From assembly GCA_034002905.1 (NCBI GenBank), contig JAVEZQ010000005.1, positions 62,001 to 126,000 of the forward strand: 64,000 bases of DNA, in the 5' to 3' direction. The translations under genes were made by a program, and so were the position numbers. Below are positions 1 through 7,449 of this stretch, one piece after another. Each line of letters starts with the position of its first letter. Position 1 is the stretch's first letter. Below the pieces are notes generated by a model. That model was not told the DNA's origin and ran no database searches. It saw only the letters and a program-made list of their open reading frames with translations. The stretch comes from UBA8914 sp034002905 (GTDB lineage Bacteria; Pseudomonadota; Alphaproteobacteria; UBA9219).

Positions 1-549
1 GACAAGGTGCTAGAGCTTATTCAGGCCTTGCGCGAAGTTCCGGCCCGTATCAATGACGTCTTGCGTGAAGATCACAAGATACAGGAGCTGGCCCAGCAGA
101 TTATGGATGCAAAGGATATGCTCTATCTGGGACGCGGATTGCTTTATCCGATCGCGCTTGAAGGAGCGTTAAAGATCAAAGAAATATCTTACATTCATGC
201 GGAAGGCTACGCGGCGGGTGAGTTAAAGCATGGTCCCATAGCGCTTATCGATGATGCGATGCCTGTGGTTGTCATTTCTCCCTATGATGGCCTTTTTGAA
301 AAAACAACGTCCAATGTTCAGGAAGTCGTGGCGCGTGGGGGCAAGGTGATCCTGTTTACGGACAAAAAAGGCAAGTCTCAGCTTGTGGCAAGCCCCTATT
401 GGACAATGGAACTGCCGGATGTCCACCCGACCGTGATGCCAATCCTCTATGCGATTCCCGTTCAGTTGTTGGCCTATTACACGGCCTTGGCCAAGGGAAC
501 GGATGTGGACCAACCCCGTAATTTGGCGAAAAGCGTGACCGTCGAGTGA
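1..549 (+). CDS. glmS: Glucosamine-6-phosphate synthase, C-terminal part (5' end outside window)
   Basis: This is the last 182 codons of L-glutamine:D-fructose-6-phosphate amidotransferase, which makes glucosamine-6-phosphate for peptidoglycan and lipid A precursors in the cytoplasm. The reading frame is open from base 1. What is present is the second SIS (sugar isomerase) domain: the GRGLLYPIALEGALKIKE segment, HAEGYAAGELKHGP with the conserved HGP that contributes to the sugar site, and the conserved C-terminus ending NLAKSVTVE. The glutaminase domain and first SIS domain lie upstream of the window. A spacer of about 260 bases, holding the aro leader region, follows the stop. Confidence 0.97.
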   Translation, partial: DKVLELIQALREVPARINDVLREDHKIQELAQQIMDAKDMLYLGRGLLYPIALEGALKIKEISYIHAEGYAAGELKHGPIALIDDAMPVVVISPYDGLFEKTTSNVQEVVARGGKVILFTDKKGKSQLVASPYWTMELPDVHPTVMPILYAIPVQLLAYYTALAKGTDVDQPRNLAKSVTVE

Positions 550-627
550 CAGTAAGGGCTTGAAATAACGGGGGGCGTGGAGAAACTATTTGTTTTGTTG
601 CCACCCCTCTGTTAGGGTCTATTTGTT

Positions 628-714
628 ATGACTAGCAAAACAGCCATCCTTTCAAGCAAAGCAAGCGTCTTCTGGCGCGGCTTTAGCTATGGTTTTGCTT
701 ATTACTTCCGGTAA
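628..714 (+). CDS. Aromatic-rich 28-residue leader peptide upstream of DAHP synthase
   Basis: A short ORF starts at ATG 628 and ends at TAA 712. It encodes 28 residues, of which eight of the last fourteen are Phe, Trp or Tyr (VFWRGFSYGFAYYFR at the end). The run TAT-TAC-TTC just before CGG-TAA places a Tyr/Tyr/Phe stalling site directly at the first arm of a series of RNA helices (see the attenuator entry). Aromatic-codon leader peptides control trp and phe operons by ribosome stalling; the downstream gene here makes the first intermediate of the shikimate pathway, so the logic fits. The ORF is preceded only by a weak Shine-Dalgarno-like AGGGT. The call rests on composition, position and RNA structure, not on homology. 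Confidence 0.75.
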   Translation: MTSKTAILSSKASVFWRGFSYGFAYYFR

Positions 715-777
715 GGCCGGAACATACACACTCACCCCACTCACAATTGAAAAAGTTTTTGGCCCTCTTAAGGGGGC
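706..777 (+). promoter_or_regulatory. Predicted transcription attenuator of the DAHP synthase gene
   Basis: Three mutually exclusive helices can be drawn. Helix 1:2 pairs TTCCGG (706-711) with CCGGAA (717-722) and overlaps the last codons and stop of the leader peptide. Helix 2:3 pairs GGCCGGAA (715-722) with TTTTGGCC (757-764), eight pairs including two G-U. Helix 3:4 pairs GCCCTC (762-767) with GGGGGC (772-777) around a TTAA loop, followed by TTT, and would act as terminator. Stalling at the Tyr/Phe codons would cover arm 1, free arm 2 to pair with arm 3 and prevent the terminator. The terminator stem is short (6 bp) with a weak U-tract, so termination efficiency is uncertain. Confidence 0.65.
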
Positions 778-808
778 TTTAACCCAATAACGATATTGGA
801 TCAGGCTC

Positions 809-2194
809 ATGTTACAGCACACAGAAAACACCGCATGGAACCCCGCGTCTTGGCGTATAAAAACCGCGCTTCAGCAGCCGGACTATCCCAATCCCGATGA
901 GGTTCTCAAAGTTACCGAAATGCTTAAGGGTCAGCCGCCTCTGGTTTTTGCGGGCGAGGCGCGTCGGCTTAAGAAAGTCTTGGCCGCGGTCAGTGAGGGC
1001 AAGGCTTTTTTGCTCCAAGGTGGTGACTGTGCTGAGAGTTTTGCGGAGTTCAATGCGAAGAATATTCGCGATACTTTTCGTGTTTTGCTCCAGATGGCTG
1101 TCGTCCTCATGTTCGGTGGGGCGTTGCCTGTCGTCAAAGTGGGGCGCATGGCGGGACAATTTGCCAAACCGCGCTCTGATGGGATGGAAACGCAAGAGGG
1201 CATGAGCCTTCCCAGTTACCGCGGTGATATCATCAACGGTCTGGATTTTACGCCGGAGGCGCGCGTTCCTGATCCCCAGCGTATGATTCAGGCCTATCAT
1301 CAGGCCACATCAACGCATAATCTTCTGCGGGCCTTTGCGCAGGGGGGGTATGCGGATTTGCACAAGGTCCATTGCTGGAACCTTGATTTTGTAGCGGAAG
1401 GGCTACAGGCTGAACGCTATCGCGATGTGGCGACGCGCATCAGCGAGGCGCTCGACTTCATGCGAGCCTGCGGTATCGACGGCGAAACGACCCCGGCACT
1501 CAGTGAAACGGAGTTCTTTACCTCACATGAGGCCCTGTTGCTTCCTTACGAAGAGGGCCTAACGCGTGTCGATAGCACGACAGGCGACTGGTACGACGTT
1601 TCGGCCCATATGCTCTGGATCGGTGACCGCACCCGCAGTCCCGACGATGCGCATGTGGAGTTTCTGCGCGGAGTCCATAATCCGTTGGGCATTAAATGTG
1701 GTCCAAGTCTTAACCCTGACGATTTGATCCGGCTCATTGATGTGTTGAACCCGACGAATGAGGCGGGTCGCATCACCTTGATCGCTCGTATGGGAGCCGG
1801 AAAGATTGAGCAGGGGCTTCCCCCCTTGCTCCGCAAGGTGAAGGCTGAAGGGCGGTGTGTCGTTTGGTGTAGCGATCCGATGCATGGCAACACCGAAAAG
1901 ACCAGCAACAATTACAAAACTCGCAACTTTAATAAGGTTCTAAGTGAGGTTATTGGATTCTTTGACACCTGTCTGGCCGAAGGGGTCTGGCCCGGCGGCG
2001 TCCATTTAGAGATGACGGGCCGTAATGTAACGGAATGCATGGGCGGCTCTTCGGATTTGAAAGAAACGGACCTTGTTTCTTGCTACGAAACGCATTGTGA
2101 CCCGCGTTTGAACGCTAATCAGTCATTGGAGTTAGCCTTTTTGATAGCGGGGCACTTAAAAAATGCACGTCGTTACTATAGGACTGACGATTAA
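809..2194 (+). CDS. aroG: 3-deoxy-7-phosphoheptulonate (DAHP) synthase, class II
   Basis: Condenses phosphoenolpyruvate and erythrose-4-phosphate to DAHP, the first step of the shikimate pathway. The 461-residue length matches class II (plant/actinobacterial/alphaproteobacterial type) enzymes, not the ~350-residue AroFGH class. Landmarks: GGDCAESF around residues 71-78, whose Cys belongs to the metal site; GRMAGQFAKPRS around 112-123 (PEP/phosphate contacts); PSYRGDIING; IARMGAGKI; and MTGRNVTECMGG near 402-413. The start at ATG 809 lies about 30 bases after the predicted attenuator. No fused chorismate mutase is present, so feedback control by an allosteric domain is not evident. Regulation is probably by the aromatic leader upstream. 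Confidence 0.96.
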   Translation: MLQHTENTAWNPASWRIKTALQQPDYPNPDEVLKVTEMLKGQPPLVFAGEARRLKKVLAAVSEGKAFLLQGGDCAESFAEFNAKNIRDTFRVLLQMAVVLMFGGALPVVKVGRMAGQFAKPRSDGMETQEGMSLPSYRGDIINGLDFTPEARVPDPQRMIQAYHQATSTHNLLRAFAQGGYADLHKVHCWNLDFVAEGLQAERYRDVATRISEALDFMRACGIDGETTPALSETEFFTSHEALLLPYEEGLTRVDSTTGDWYDVSAHMLWIGDRTRSPDDAHVEFLRGVHNPLGIKCGPSLNPDDLIRLIDVLNPTNEAGRITLIARMGAGKIEQGLPPLLRKVKAEGRCVVWCSDPMHGNTEKTSNNYKTRNFNKVLSEVIGFFDTCLAEGVWPGGVHLEMTGRNVTECMGGSSDLKETDLVSCYETHCDPRLNANQSLELAFLIAGHLKNARRYYRTDD

Positions 2195-2261
2195 CCATTG
2201 GCGAGAGGTTTTATCCGCGCTATCCTCTGATGTGACAACCACAAAAAAGGGGGATTGTGCC

Positions 2262-2639
2262 ATGACTGTGCGAACATCTCTGATAGCGGCTTCTGTGTGT
2301 ATTTTCCTTTCGGCCCCTGCCTTTGCGGGTAATTTGACTTACTCGGACAATCGTGGGGTCTGGGCAGCGACACATTGTATGAAGCCGCAGGTTCCGGGCA
2401 AGCTGTCCAGTAATTCGGAGGAACGGGCCAACAACCTCAACGCGCAAATTCAAGAGCGTAATACTTTTGTCGCGGCAGCTCAGCAATATATGGAATGCAT
2501 CAAGAAAGAAGCTGAACAGGACGCAACCGCGGCCAGTTATTTGGTAACCCAAACCGCCCAAAAGATGATTGCCGAGATGCAGCAGGAAATCATGCAAACA
2601 TCTGTGCCGATGACAAGCGGCCAAACGGCCGACAAGTAA
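2262..2639 (+). CDS. Secreted hypothetical protein, 125 aa
   Basis: Not recognised. The open frame reaches back to 2163, but ATG 2262 has a good Shine-Dalgarno (AAAAAAGGGGG, 2242-2252) and begins a clear signal peptide (MTVRTSLIAASVCIFLSAPAFA, cleavage after AFA). The mature part of about 103 residues is mainly helical and Gln/Glu-rich, with two cysteines (HCMKP and MECIKKE) that could form a disulfide in the periplasm. There is no lipobox or membrane anchor. It sits between DAHP synthase and nadE with short spacers, so it may be co-transcribed, but nothing in the sequence indicates its role. Confidence 0.8.
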   Translation: MTVRTSLIAASVCIFLSAPAFAGNLTYSDNRGVWAATHCMKPQVPGKLSSNSEERANNLNAQIQERNTFVAAAQQYMECIKKEAEQDATAASYLVTQTAQKMIAEMQQEIMQTSVPMTSGQTADK

Positions 2640-2666
2640 GGCGCATAAGGACATCGGGGGACACAG

Positions 2667-4343
2667 ATGGGTGAAAATTTGCTTCTGGCTATTGCACAAC
2701 TCAATCCTGTAGTTGGCGATATCACGGGTAATGCGGCAAAGTTGATGGAAGCATGGCGCGATGCGCGTGGCAGGGATGCTCATCTGGTTATTACGTCCGA
2801 ACTCTTCCTGACCGGTTATGTGCCGGATGACTTTATCCTGAAACCACGCTTGTGGAAAATTCTGCGAGAAACGGTTGACGCGCTTGCGCGGGATACGGCA
2901 ACGGGTCCGGCTATCCTTTTAGGCACGCCATGGGTCGTGGACGACAAACTCTATAATGCCGCCTTGCTATTGGAAGGTGGCAAGATTCTTTGTGCGACCT
3001 ACAAGCATGAATTGCCCAATTATGGTCCCTTTGATGAAAAACGATGGTTTCGGTCCGGACCTCTTCCCATGCCGTTTTTGTGGAATGGGACAAAGCTTGG
3101 CGTTATGCTTTGTGAGGACATGTGGGAGAAAGACGTCACTAAAAACTTGTGTGAGTTTGGGGCCAATCTCCTCATTGTGATGAATGGAAGTCCGTATCAA
3201 ATCGGTAAACAGCAAAAGCGCTATGACATTGCCAAAGAACGGGTTCTTGAATCCGAACTGTCACTTGTCTATGTCAATCAGTATGGCGGGCAAGATGAGA
3301 TGGTATATGAAGGGGCCTCTTTCGTTCTTGGCACGGATGGTGAAGTCAAGGTTCAAGCAAATGCCTGGCGTGAGGATTTGACTTTTGTTGCCTACACAGC
3401 CCATAACGGCGTTTTCACGCCGGCTGTTGGCAAGATAGAGATTGTACCAAATGCTGAATCCTCAATCTACAATGCGATTGTGACTGGGCTTCGTGATTAT
3501 GTTACCAAAAATGGATTTGAAAAAGTTCTTCTTGGCTTGTCGGGAGGGATTGACAGCGCGCTGGTTGCTGCGCTCGCTGTGGACGCGCTCGGCCCACAAA
3601 ATGTGCGCTGTGTTATGATGCCATCTGATTATACGTCACAAGAGTCGCGAGAAGACGCCAAAGAGATTGCCAAGGCTTTGGGGTGTAAGCTTGATACGAT
3701 CCCTATCCAAAAAGCCATGAGTGTTTTTGATGAGATGCTTGTGGAGCAATTTATTGGCTGTACGCCCGATGTAACAGAAGAGAATATACAGGCCCGTATT
3801 CGGGGGGTTCTTTTAATGGCTCTTTCTAACAAGAGTGGAGCCATGCTTCTTTCAACAGGCAATAAGTCGGAACTTGCGACAGGGTACGTGACTTTGTATG
3901 GCGATATGTGCGGGGGCTACGCGCCGCTCTGCGATTTGTATAAAACACAGGTTTATAAACTTGCAAAATGGCGTAATGAAAACAAACCTGAAGGGGGAAA
4001 AGGGCCAGCAGGCATGATTTTCTCGCAAAGACTTTTGGACAAGGCCCCGTCGGCAGAGCTTGCAGTAGGTCAGAAAGATCAAGATACTTTGCCGCCCTAT
4101 GAAACACTTGATGATATTCTGAAGTGTTTGATCGAGCAAGACCTTGGGGTCTCGGAAATCACCATGATGGGTCATGACCCCATTATTATCCGGCGCGTAT
4201 ACACGATGCTGGACAAGTCAGAATTTAAACGTAGGCAAGGCGCACCGGGACCCAAGATTTCGCGGCGTCACCTTAGAAAAGACAGGCGTTATCCAATTAC
4301 CAACCGGTTTGCGGACAGATGGCGCACACAACAAACGGATTAG
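2667..4343 (+). CDS. nadE: Glutamine-dependent NAD+ synthetase
   Basis: Catalyses the last step of NAD+ synthesis, amidating nicotinic acid adenine dinucleotide with ammonia from glutamine. It is the two-domain form of 558 residues. The N-terminal nitrilase-type glutaminase has the catalytic triad Glu45 (TSELFLTG), Lys113 (YKHELPNYG) and Cys149 (VMLCEDMWE). The C-terminal ATP-pyrophosphatase domain has the P-loop LSGGIDSAL near residues 291-299 and the conserved LLSTGNKSELATGY. The C-terminal tail (KISRRHLRKDRRYPITNRF) is typical of the family. A GGGGG tract precedes ATG 2667. The stop lies six bases before the next gene, a purC, suggesting co-transcription. Confidence 0.97.
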   Translation: MGENLLLAIAQLNPVVGDITGNAAKLMEAWRDARGRDAHLVITSELFLTGYVPDDFILKPRLWKILRETVDALARDTATGPAILLGTPWVVDDKLYNAALLLEGGKILCATYKHELPNYGPFDEKRWFRSGPLPMPFLWNGTKLGVMLCEDMWEKDVTKNLCEFGANLLIVMNGSPYQIGKQQKRYDIAKERVLESELSLVYVNQYGGQDEMVYEGASFVLGTDGEVKVQANAWREDLTFVAYTAHNGVFTPAVGKIEIVPNAESSIYNAIVTGLRDYVTKNGFEKVLLGLSGGIDSALVAALAVDALGPQNVRCVMMPSDYTSQESREDAKEIAKALGCKLDTIPIQKAMSVFDEMLVEQFIGCTPDVTEENIQARIRGVLLMALSNKSGAMLLSTGNKSELATGYVTLYGDMCGGYAPLCDLYKTQVYKLAKWRNENKPEGGKGPAGMIFSQRLLDKAPSAELAVGQKDQDTLPPYETLDDILKCLIEQDLGVSEITMMGHDPIIIRRVYTMLDKSEFKRRQGAPGPKISRRHLRKDRRYPITNRFADRWRTQQTD

Positions 4344-4349
4344 AAAAAC

Positions 4350-5339
4350 ATGACAGATAGACAAGCGATGATCCGCCAGATTAAGGCGCATCTTCATGAT
4401 GTACTGGTGGATGCCGTGTTCCCGGAACTTCCTAATTTTGGGCGTGGCAAGGTTCGTGACCATTATGATCTTTCCGGCAATCGTCGTCTTATGATTACGA
4501 CCGACCGCCAAAGTGCTTTTGATCAAGTGCTTGCCGCTGTCCCATTCAAAGGACAGGTTCTTACTGCTGCTGCACGGTTTTGGTTCGAGGAAACCGCTGA
4601 TATCATGCCGAACCATATTATCGAATACCCCGATCCGAACGTCATGCTTGCGAAAAAGCTCTCCATGCTACCAGTTGAGGTCGTCGTGCGAGACTATTTG
4701 ACGGGATCCACATCGACTTCGATTTGGTCGATGTATCACGTCGGCAATCGCAAGCCCTATGGCATTCCACTGTCTGACGGCATGAAGAAAAATGACAAGT
4801 TACCTCAAACGATCATCACGCCAACAACCAAAGGTATTATGGGCGAACATGATGTGCCTATTAGGCCCGATCAAATTGTCGAGAAGGGCTTGCTCACACA
4901 AGAACAATGGGATGAGATCGAGCGTAGTGCCATGGCGCTTTTCACGCGTGGCCGGGAAGTTGCCGCCCAACATGGCCTTATCCTTGTCGATACAAAATAT
5001 GAGTTTGGCTATGACGAAAACGGGACCCTTACAATAGCCGACGAAATTCATACGCCTGACAGTAGCCGCTATTGGATTGCTGAAAGCTATCAAGAGCGTA
5101 TAGCAAAGGGGGAAGAGCCGGAAAGTCTTGATAAGGAGTTCTTGCGGCTCTGGATTGCTGATCGCTGCGATCCTTACAAAGAATCCATTCCTGAGATTCC
5201 AGACGAGACGCTTGCTGATTTCAGTGCGCGTTATATCGGCTTATACGAACGCATCTCCGGCAAAGATTTTGAAATGCCAACTGGCGGTATGCCGGTACGT
5301 GAGCGCGTCCGGCGCAATATTCAAAAGTACGTCGAATAA
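4350..5339 (+). CDS. purC: SAICAR synthetase, long type
   Basis: Phosphoribosylaminoimidazole-succinocarboxamide synthase, which couples CAIR and aspartate with ATP in purine synthesis. At 329 residues it belongs to the longer group (~300 aa, as in yeast Ade1). Visible motifs are FGRGKVRDHYDL (nucleotide-binding start), TTDRQSAFDQVLAAVPFKGQ, VEVVVRDYLTGSTSTS, LVDTKYEFGYDENG and IADEIHTPDSSRYW with the conserved acidic residues. It starts six bases after nadE. A second purC of the short type lies at 6562-7365 on the opposite strand, so the window encodes two different SAICAR synthetases; which is the main enzyme cannot be read from sequence. Confidence 0.94.
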   Translation: MTDRQAMIRQIKAHLHDVLVDAVFPELPNFGRGKVRDHYDLSGNRRLMITTDRQSAFDQVLAAVPFKGQVLTAAARFWFEETADIMPNHIIEYPDPNVMLAKKLSMLPVEVVVRDYLTGSTSTSIWSMYHVGNRKPYGIPLSDGMKKNDKLPQTIITPTTKGIMGEHDVPIRPDQIVEKGLLTQEQWDEIERSAMALFTRGREVAAQHGLILVDTKYEFGYDENGTLTIADEIHTPDSSRYWIAESYQERIAKGEEPESLDKEFLRLWIADRCDPYKESIPEIPDETLADFSARYIGLYERISGKDFEMPTGGMPVRERVRRNIQKYVE

Positions 5340-5355
5340 ATTTGTGGTGCGAGGC

Positions 5356-5931
5356 TTACTGCTTGATCGCGCGTAGTTTGAAAACGAATTTTAGTGCTGT
5401 TTCGTCCGCATCGACTTCACCTAGTATGCCTGACTCGCTATAGGGAACAGAACCAGTGAGCTTAATGGTAAGCGGCGTGCTGTCGTACGTTGTACCATCA
5501 GTCCCGCTTTCCTTTACGGCATCAAGGATAATATCCTGATCATGTCCTTTGATTGACAGGCGTCCTTTGACTTTGGCCTTGTCGCCTTCAAACTTGGTAG
5601 GCGCCGTTTCAACAAAGGTCAATTCTGGGTACGTCATTGTTTCCAGAAGGGAGCGAAAGTTCATGGCCGTATCCGTACGTGCCGCTTCTATGCTGTTTGT
5701 ATCGATGGCGATTTTGAGGCCTGTGAGCGTGTTTGTGTTGGGGTCGTGCAAGAAAGCTGCCGTCGCATTTTGAAAAACGGCAGCCTCGCTCTTCTTGTCC
5801 TTTTTGACAAGCTGTATGCCAGCGTCGAAATATTGAGGCGGAATATAATAGCGTCCGGCTTGTGCGGCGAGTGCGATGCCCGTGGCGGCAAGTAAAAGGA
5901 GAGTGGAAAGAAAGAAACCCAGTTTTTTCAT
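5356..5931 (-). CDS. YceI-like periplasmic protein
   Basis: A 191-residue protein with a signal peptide (MKKLGFFLSTLLLLAATGIALAA). The mature part has features of the YceI lipocalin-like fold, which binds polyisoprenoid-type lipids in a beta barrel: repeated strands, LKIAIDTNSIEAARTDTAMN, a YPELTFV segment typical of YceI (parallel to ypeitF), KVKGRLSIKGHDQDIILDA and a final FKLRAIKQ. The start has a near-perfect AGGAGG on the minus strand. It converges with the long-type purC, leaving 16 bases. Ligand and role in this organism are unknown. Confidence 0.8.
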   Translation of the reverse strand: MKKLGFFLSTLLLLAATGIALAAQAGRYYIPPQYFDAGIQLVKKDKKSEAAVFQNATAAFLHDPNTNTLTGLKIAIDTNSIEAARTDTAMNFRSLLETMTYPELTFVETAPTKFEGDKAKVKGRLSIKGHDQDIILDAVKESGTDGTTYDSTPLTIKLTGSVPYSESGILGEVDADETALKFVFKLRAIKQ

Positions 5932-5960
5932 ACATCCTCCTCAGCCAAGGAACAGTAATT

Positions 5961-6299
5961 CTATTGCCAATATCCGGGGATAAACGCCCACCCGAACTGC
6001 CTGCGCTCCCATCTATCCGGTGTCCAAGCCGCTGTCGGATTGGGCTTTTCAATGTAGTATCCGGGAACCCAGAAAAACTGTACCCCGTCATAATCCCAGT
6101 AACCAGCGCGCCATGTCAAAAGCATCGGTGCGGGAGACATGGGTTTGGTCTCGTAATAGCGAGCAGGGGGCGCAGAGGGCGCAAGCCGGATATAGCTCCG
6201 CTCCATTATTGAGCCTTGAATGTCACTGGGGCCAGATGAACAGGCCGCCAGAGTCATGAAAAGGCATGTCGCGATAAGGGGCAGCCTGAAGGGTTTCAT
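5961..6299 (-). CDS. Small outer-membrane-type lipoprotein with Trp/Gly/Tyr motifs
   Basis: A 112-residue protein beginning MKPFRLPLIATCLFMTLAACSSGPS: a lipoprotein signal with lipobox LAAC, so the Cys would be acylated. An in-frame ATG 15 bases upstream is less likely because its own bases (ATGGAGACC) supply the GGAG ribosome site for this start. The mature part is rich in aromatic residues with repeats such as TWRAGYWDYDG, FFWVPGYYIEKP, AWTPDRWERRQ and AFIPGYWQ, resembling the WxxGxW/YxPGYW repeats of small envelope proteins. It lies between purS and yceI on the minus strand. No enzymatic function is suggested. Confidence 0.75.
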   Translation of the reverse strand: MKPFRLPLIATCLFMTLAACSSGPSDIQGSIMERSYIRLAPSAPPARYYETKPMSPAPMLLTWRAGYWDYDGVQFFWVPGYYIEKPNPTAAWTPDRWERRQFGWAFIPGYWQ

Positions 6300-6318
6300 T
6301 TCTCTGGTCTCCAATGAA

Positions 6319-6558
6319 TTAGAGGATTGTTACAACGAAATCTTCGATGACCATGTTGGCCAGAATTTTTTCCGACATGCTCTTGGCCGCTGCAATGGCT
6401 TTGGCTTCGTCCGTTTCGGATGTTGTCAGGATAATGGTCTTGCCGACACGTACATCTTCGACCTTTTCAAATCCGAGATTTCCCAGTGCGTGTGATATGG
6501 CTTTGCCCTGCGGGTCTAAAACGCCATTCTTGAGCATAATATCAATACGTACCTTCAT
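6319..6558 (-). CDS. purS: Phosphoribosylformylglycinamidine synthase subunit PurS
   Basis: The small 79-residue subunit that bridges PurQ and PurL in the three-part FGAM synthase of purine biosynthesis. The sequence fits: MKVRIDIMLKNGVLDPQGKAI, then a helix ending HALGNLGFEKVEDVRVGK and a second strand-helix half ending with VIEDFVVTIL. It follows the short-type purC by three bases, the usual alphaproteobacterial order purC-purS. purQ and purL, which normally come next, are not here; the next genes are a lipoprotein and a YceI protein, so the operon is broken after purS. Confidence 0.95.
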   Translation of the reverse strand: MKVRIDIMLKNGVLDPQGKAISHALGNLGFEKVEDVRVGKTIILTTSETDEAKAIAAAKSMSEKILANMVIEDFVVTIL

Positions 6559-6561
6559 GAC

Positions 6562-7365
6562 TTATCTTTCGTTGATCGTTGTGACATTGGTAAAGATAGG
6601 ATAAGTGGCGGGCGCACCGTTGGCGACATCTTCGGGAAGAATGCCAAGACGACGGGCCACCTCTTGATAGGCCTCTTCAACGCGACCCAAATTTTCGGAG
6701 AAGCGGTCGCGATCCATTTTTTCGTTTGTGCGAATATCCCACAAGCGGCAATTGTCCGGCGTAATTTCGTCAGCAAGGACAATACGCATATCCTCATGAT
6801 CAATCATCCGGCCAAACTCGAGCCTGAAATCAATGAGACGTAAGCCAATCCCAAGGAACAAACCTGACAAATAGTCATTCACGCGCAAAGCGTGTGCGGT
6901 AATTTCATCGAGTTCGTAGGGGTTCGCCCAGCCAAAAGCGGTGATATGCTCTTCGGTTACGATGGGATTATCCAGCTCTTCTTTTTTGTAATAGAACTCG
7001 ATGATCGAGCGGGGAAGCTGTGTGCCTTCGGGCAGACCAAAGCGCTTGGCAAATTTTCCAGCGGCCACATTGCGAACGACAACTTCGATCGGGATAATGT
7101 CGACTTGCCGTATTAATTGCTCGCGCATATTTAGGCGGCGCATAAAATGCGTCGGTACGCCGATGTCGTTGAGTTTACTCATCAGATATTCGGAAATGCG
7201 GTTATTTAAAACACCTTTGCCGGTTACGATGCCCTGTTTTTGGTTGTTATTCGATCGCGCATCGTCCTTAAAAAATTGAACAAGCGTGCCGGGTTCTGGG
7301 CCTTCAAAGATATCCTTACCATGACCCTCAAAAATTCTTCTACGCCGCGTATAACGAAAGCTCAT
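6562..7365 (-). CDS. purC: SAICAR synthetase, short type
   Basis: A 267-residue SAICAR synthase of the short bacterial type (about 240 aa), here with slightly extended ends. Motifs: RRRRIFEGHGKDIFEG (equivalent to the KAKxIYEGKAK start), FKDDARSNNNQKQ with the Asp-Asp, GKGVLNNRISEYLM, VEVVVRNVAAGKFAKRFG, and the DFRLEFGR and LADEITPDNCRLWD segments of the active site. It is followed by purS three bases later, so this is probably the purine-operon copy. The other purC, at 4350-5339, belongs to the long group and is not a recent duplicate, as the two are clearly different in length and motifs. Confidence 0.95.
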   Translation of the reverse strand: MSFRYTRRRRIFEGHGKDIFEGPEPGTLVQFFKDDARSNNNQKQGIVTGKGVLNNRISEYLMSKLNDIGVPTHFMRRLNMREQLIRQVDIIPIEVVVRNVAAGKFAKRFGLPEGTQLPRSIIEFYYKKEELDNPIVTEEHITAFGWANPYELDEITAHALRVNDYLSGLFLGIGLRLIDFRLEFGRMIDHEDMRIVLADEITPDNCRLWDIRTNEKMDRDRFSENLGRVEEAYQEVARRLGILPEDVANGAPATYPIFTNVTTINER

Positions 7366-7449
7366 CTCTATGAACCACTTTCTGGTCTGTCGCCGGGCGG
7401 GAGTACCTCGCCCTTTCGCCCCATTTATAGCAGGGCAGAATGGGATAAT

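Noticed and set aside
812..1300. Long antisense ORF inside the DAHP synthase gene
   Set aside because: It is the opposite strand of a well-conserved coding region; no signal of its own, as for the other antisense frames of the window.
4350..7365. The two purC genes as a recent tandem duplication
   Set aside because: They differ in length class and in most motifs and lie on opposite strands.
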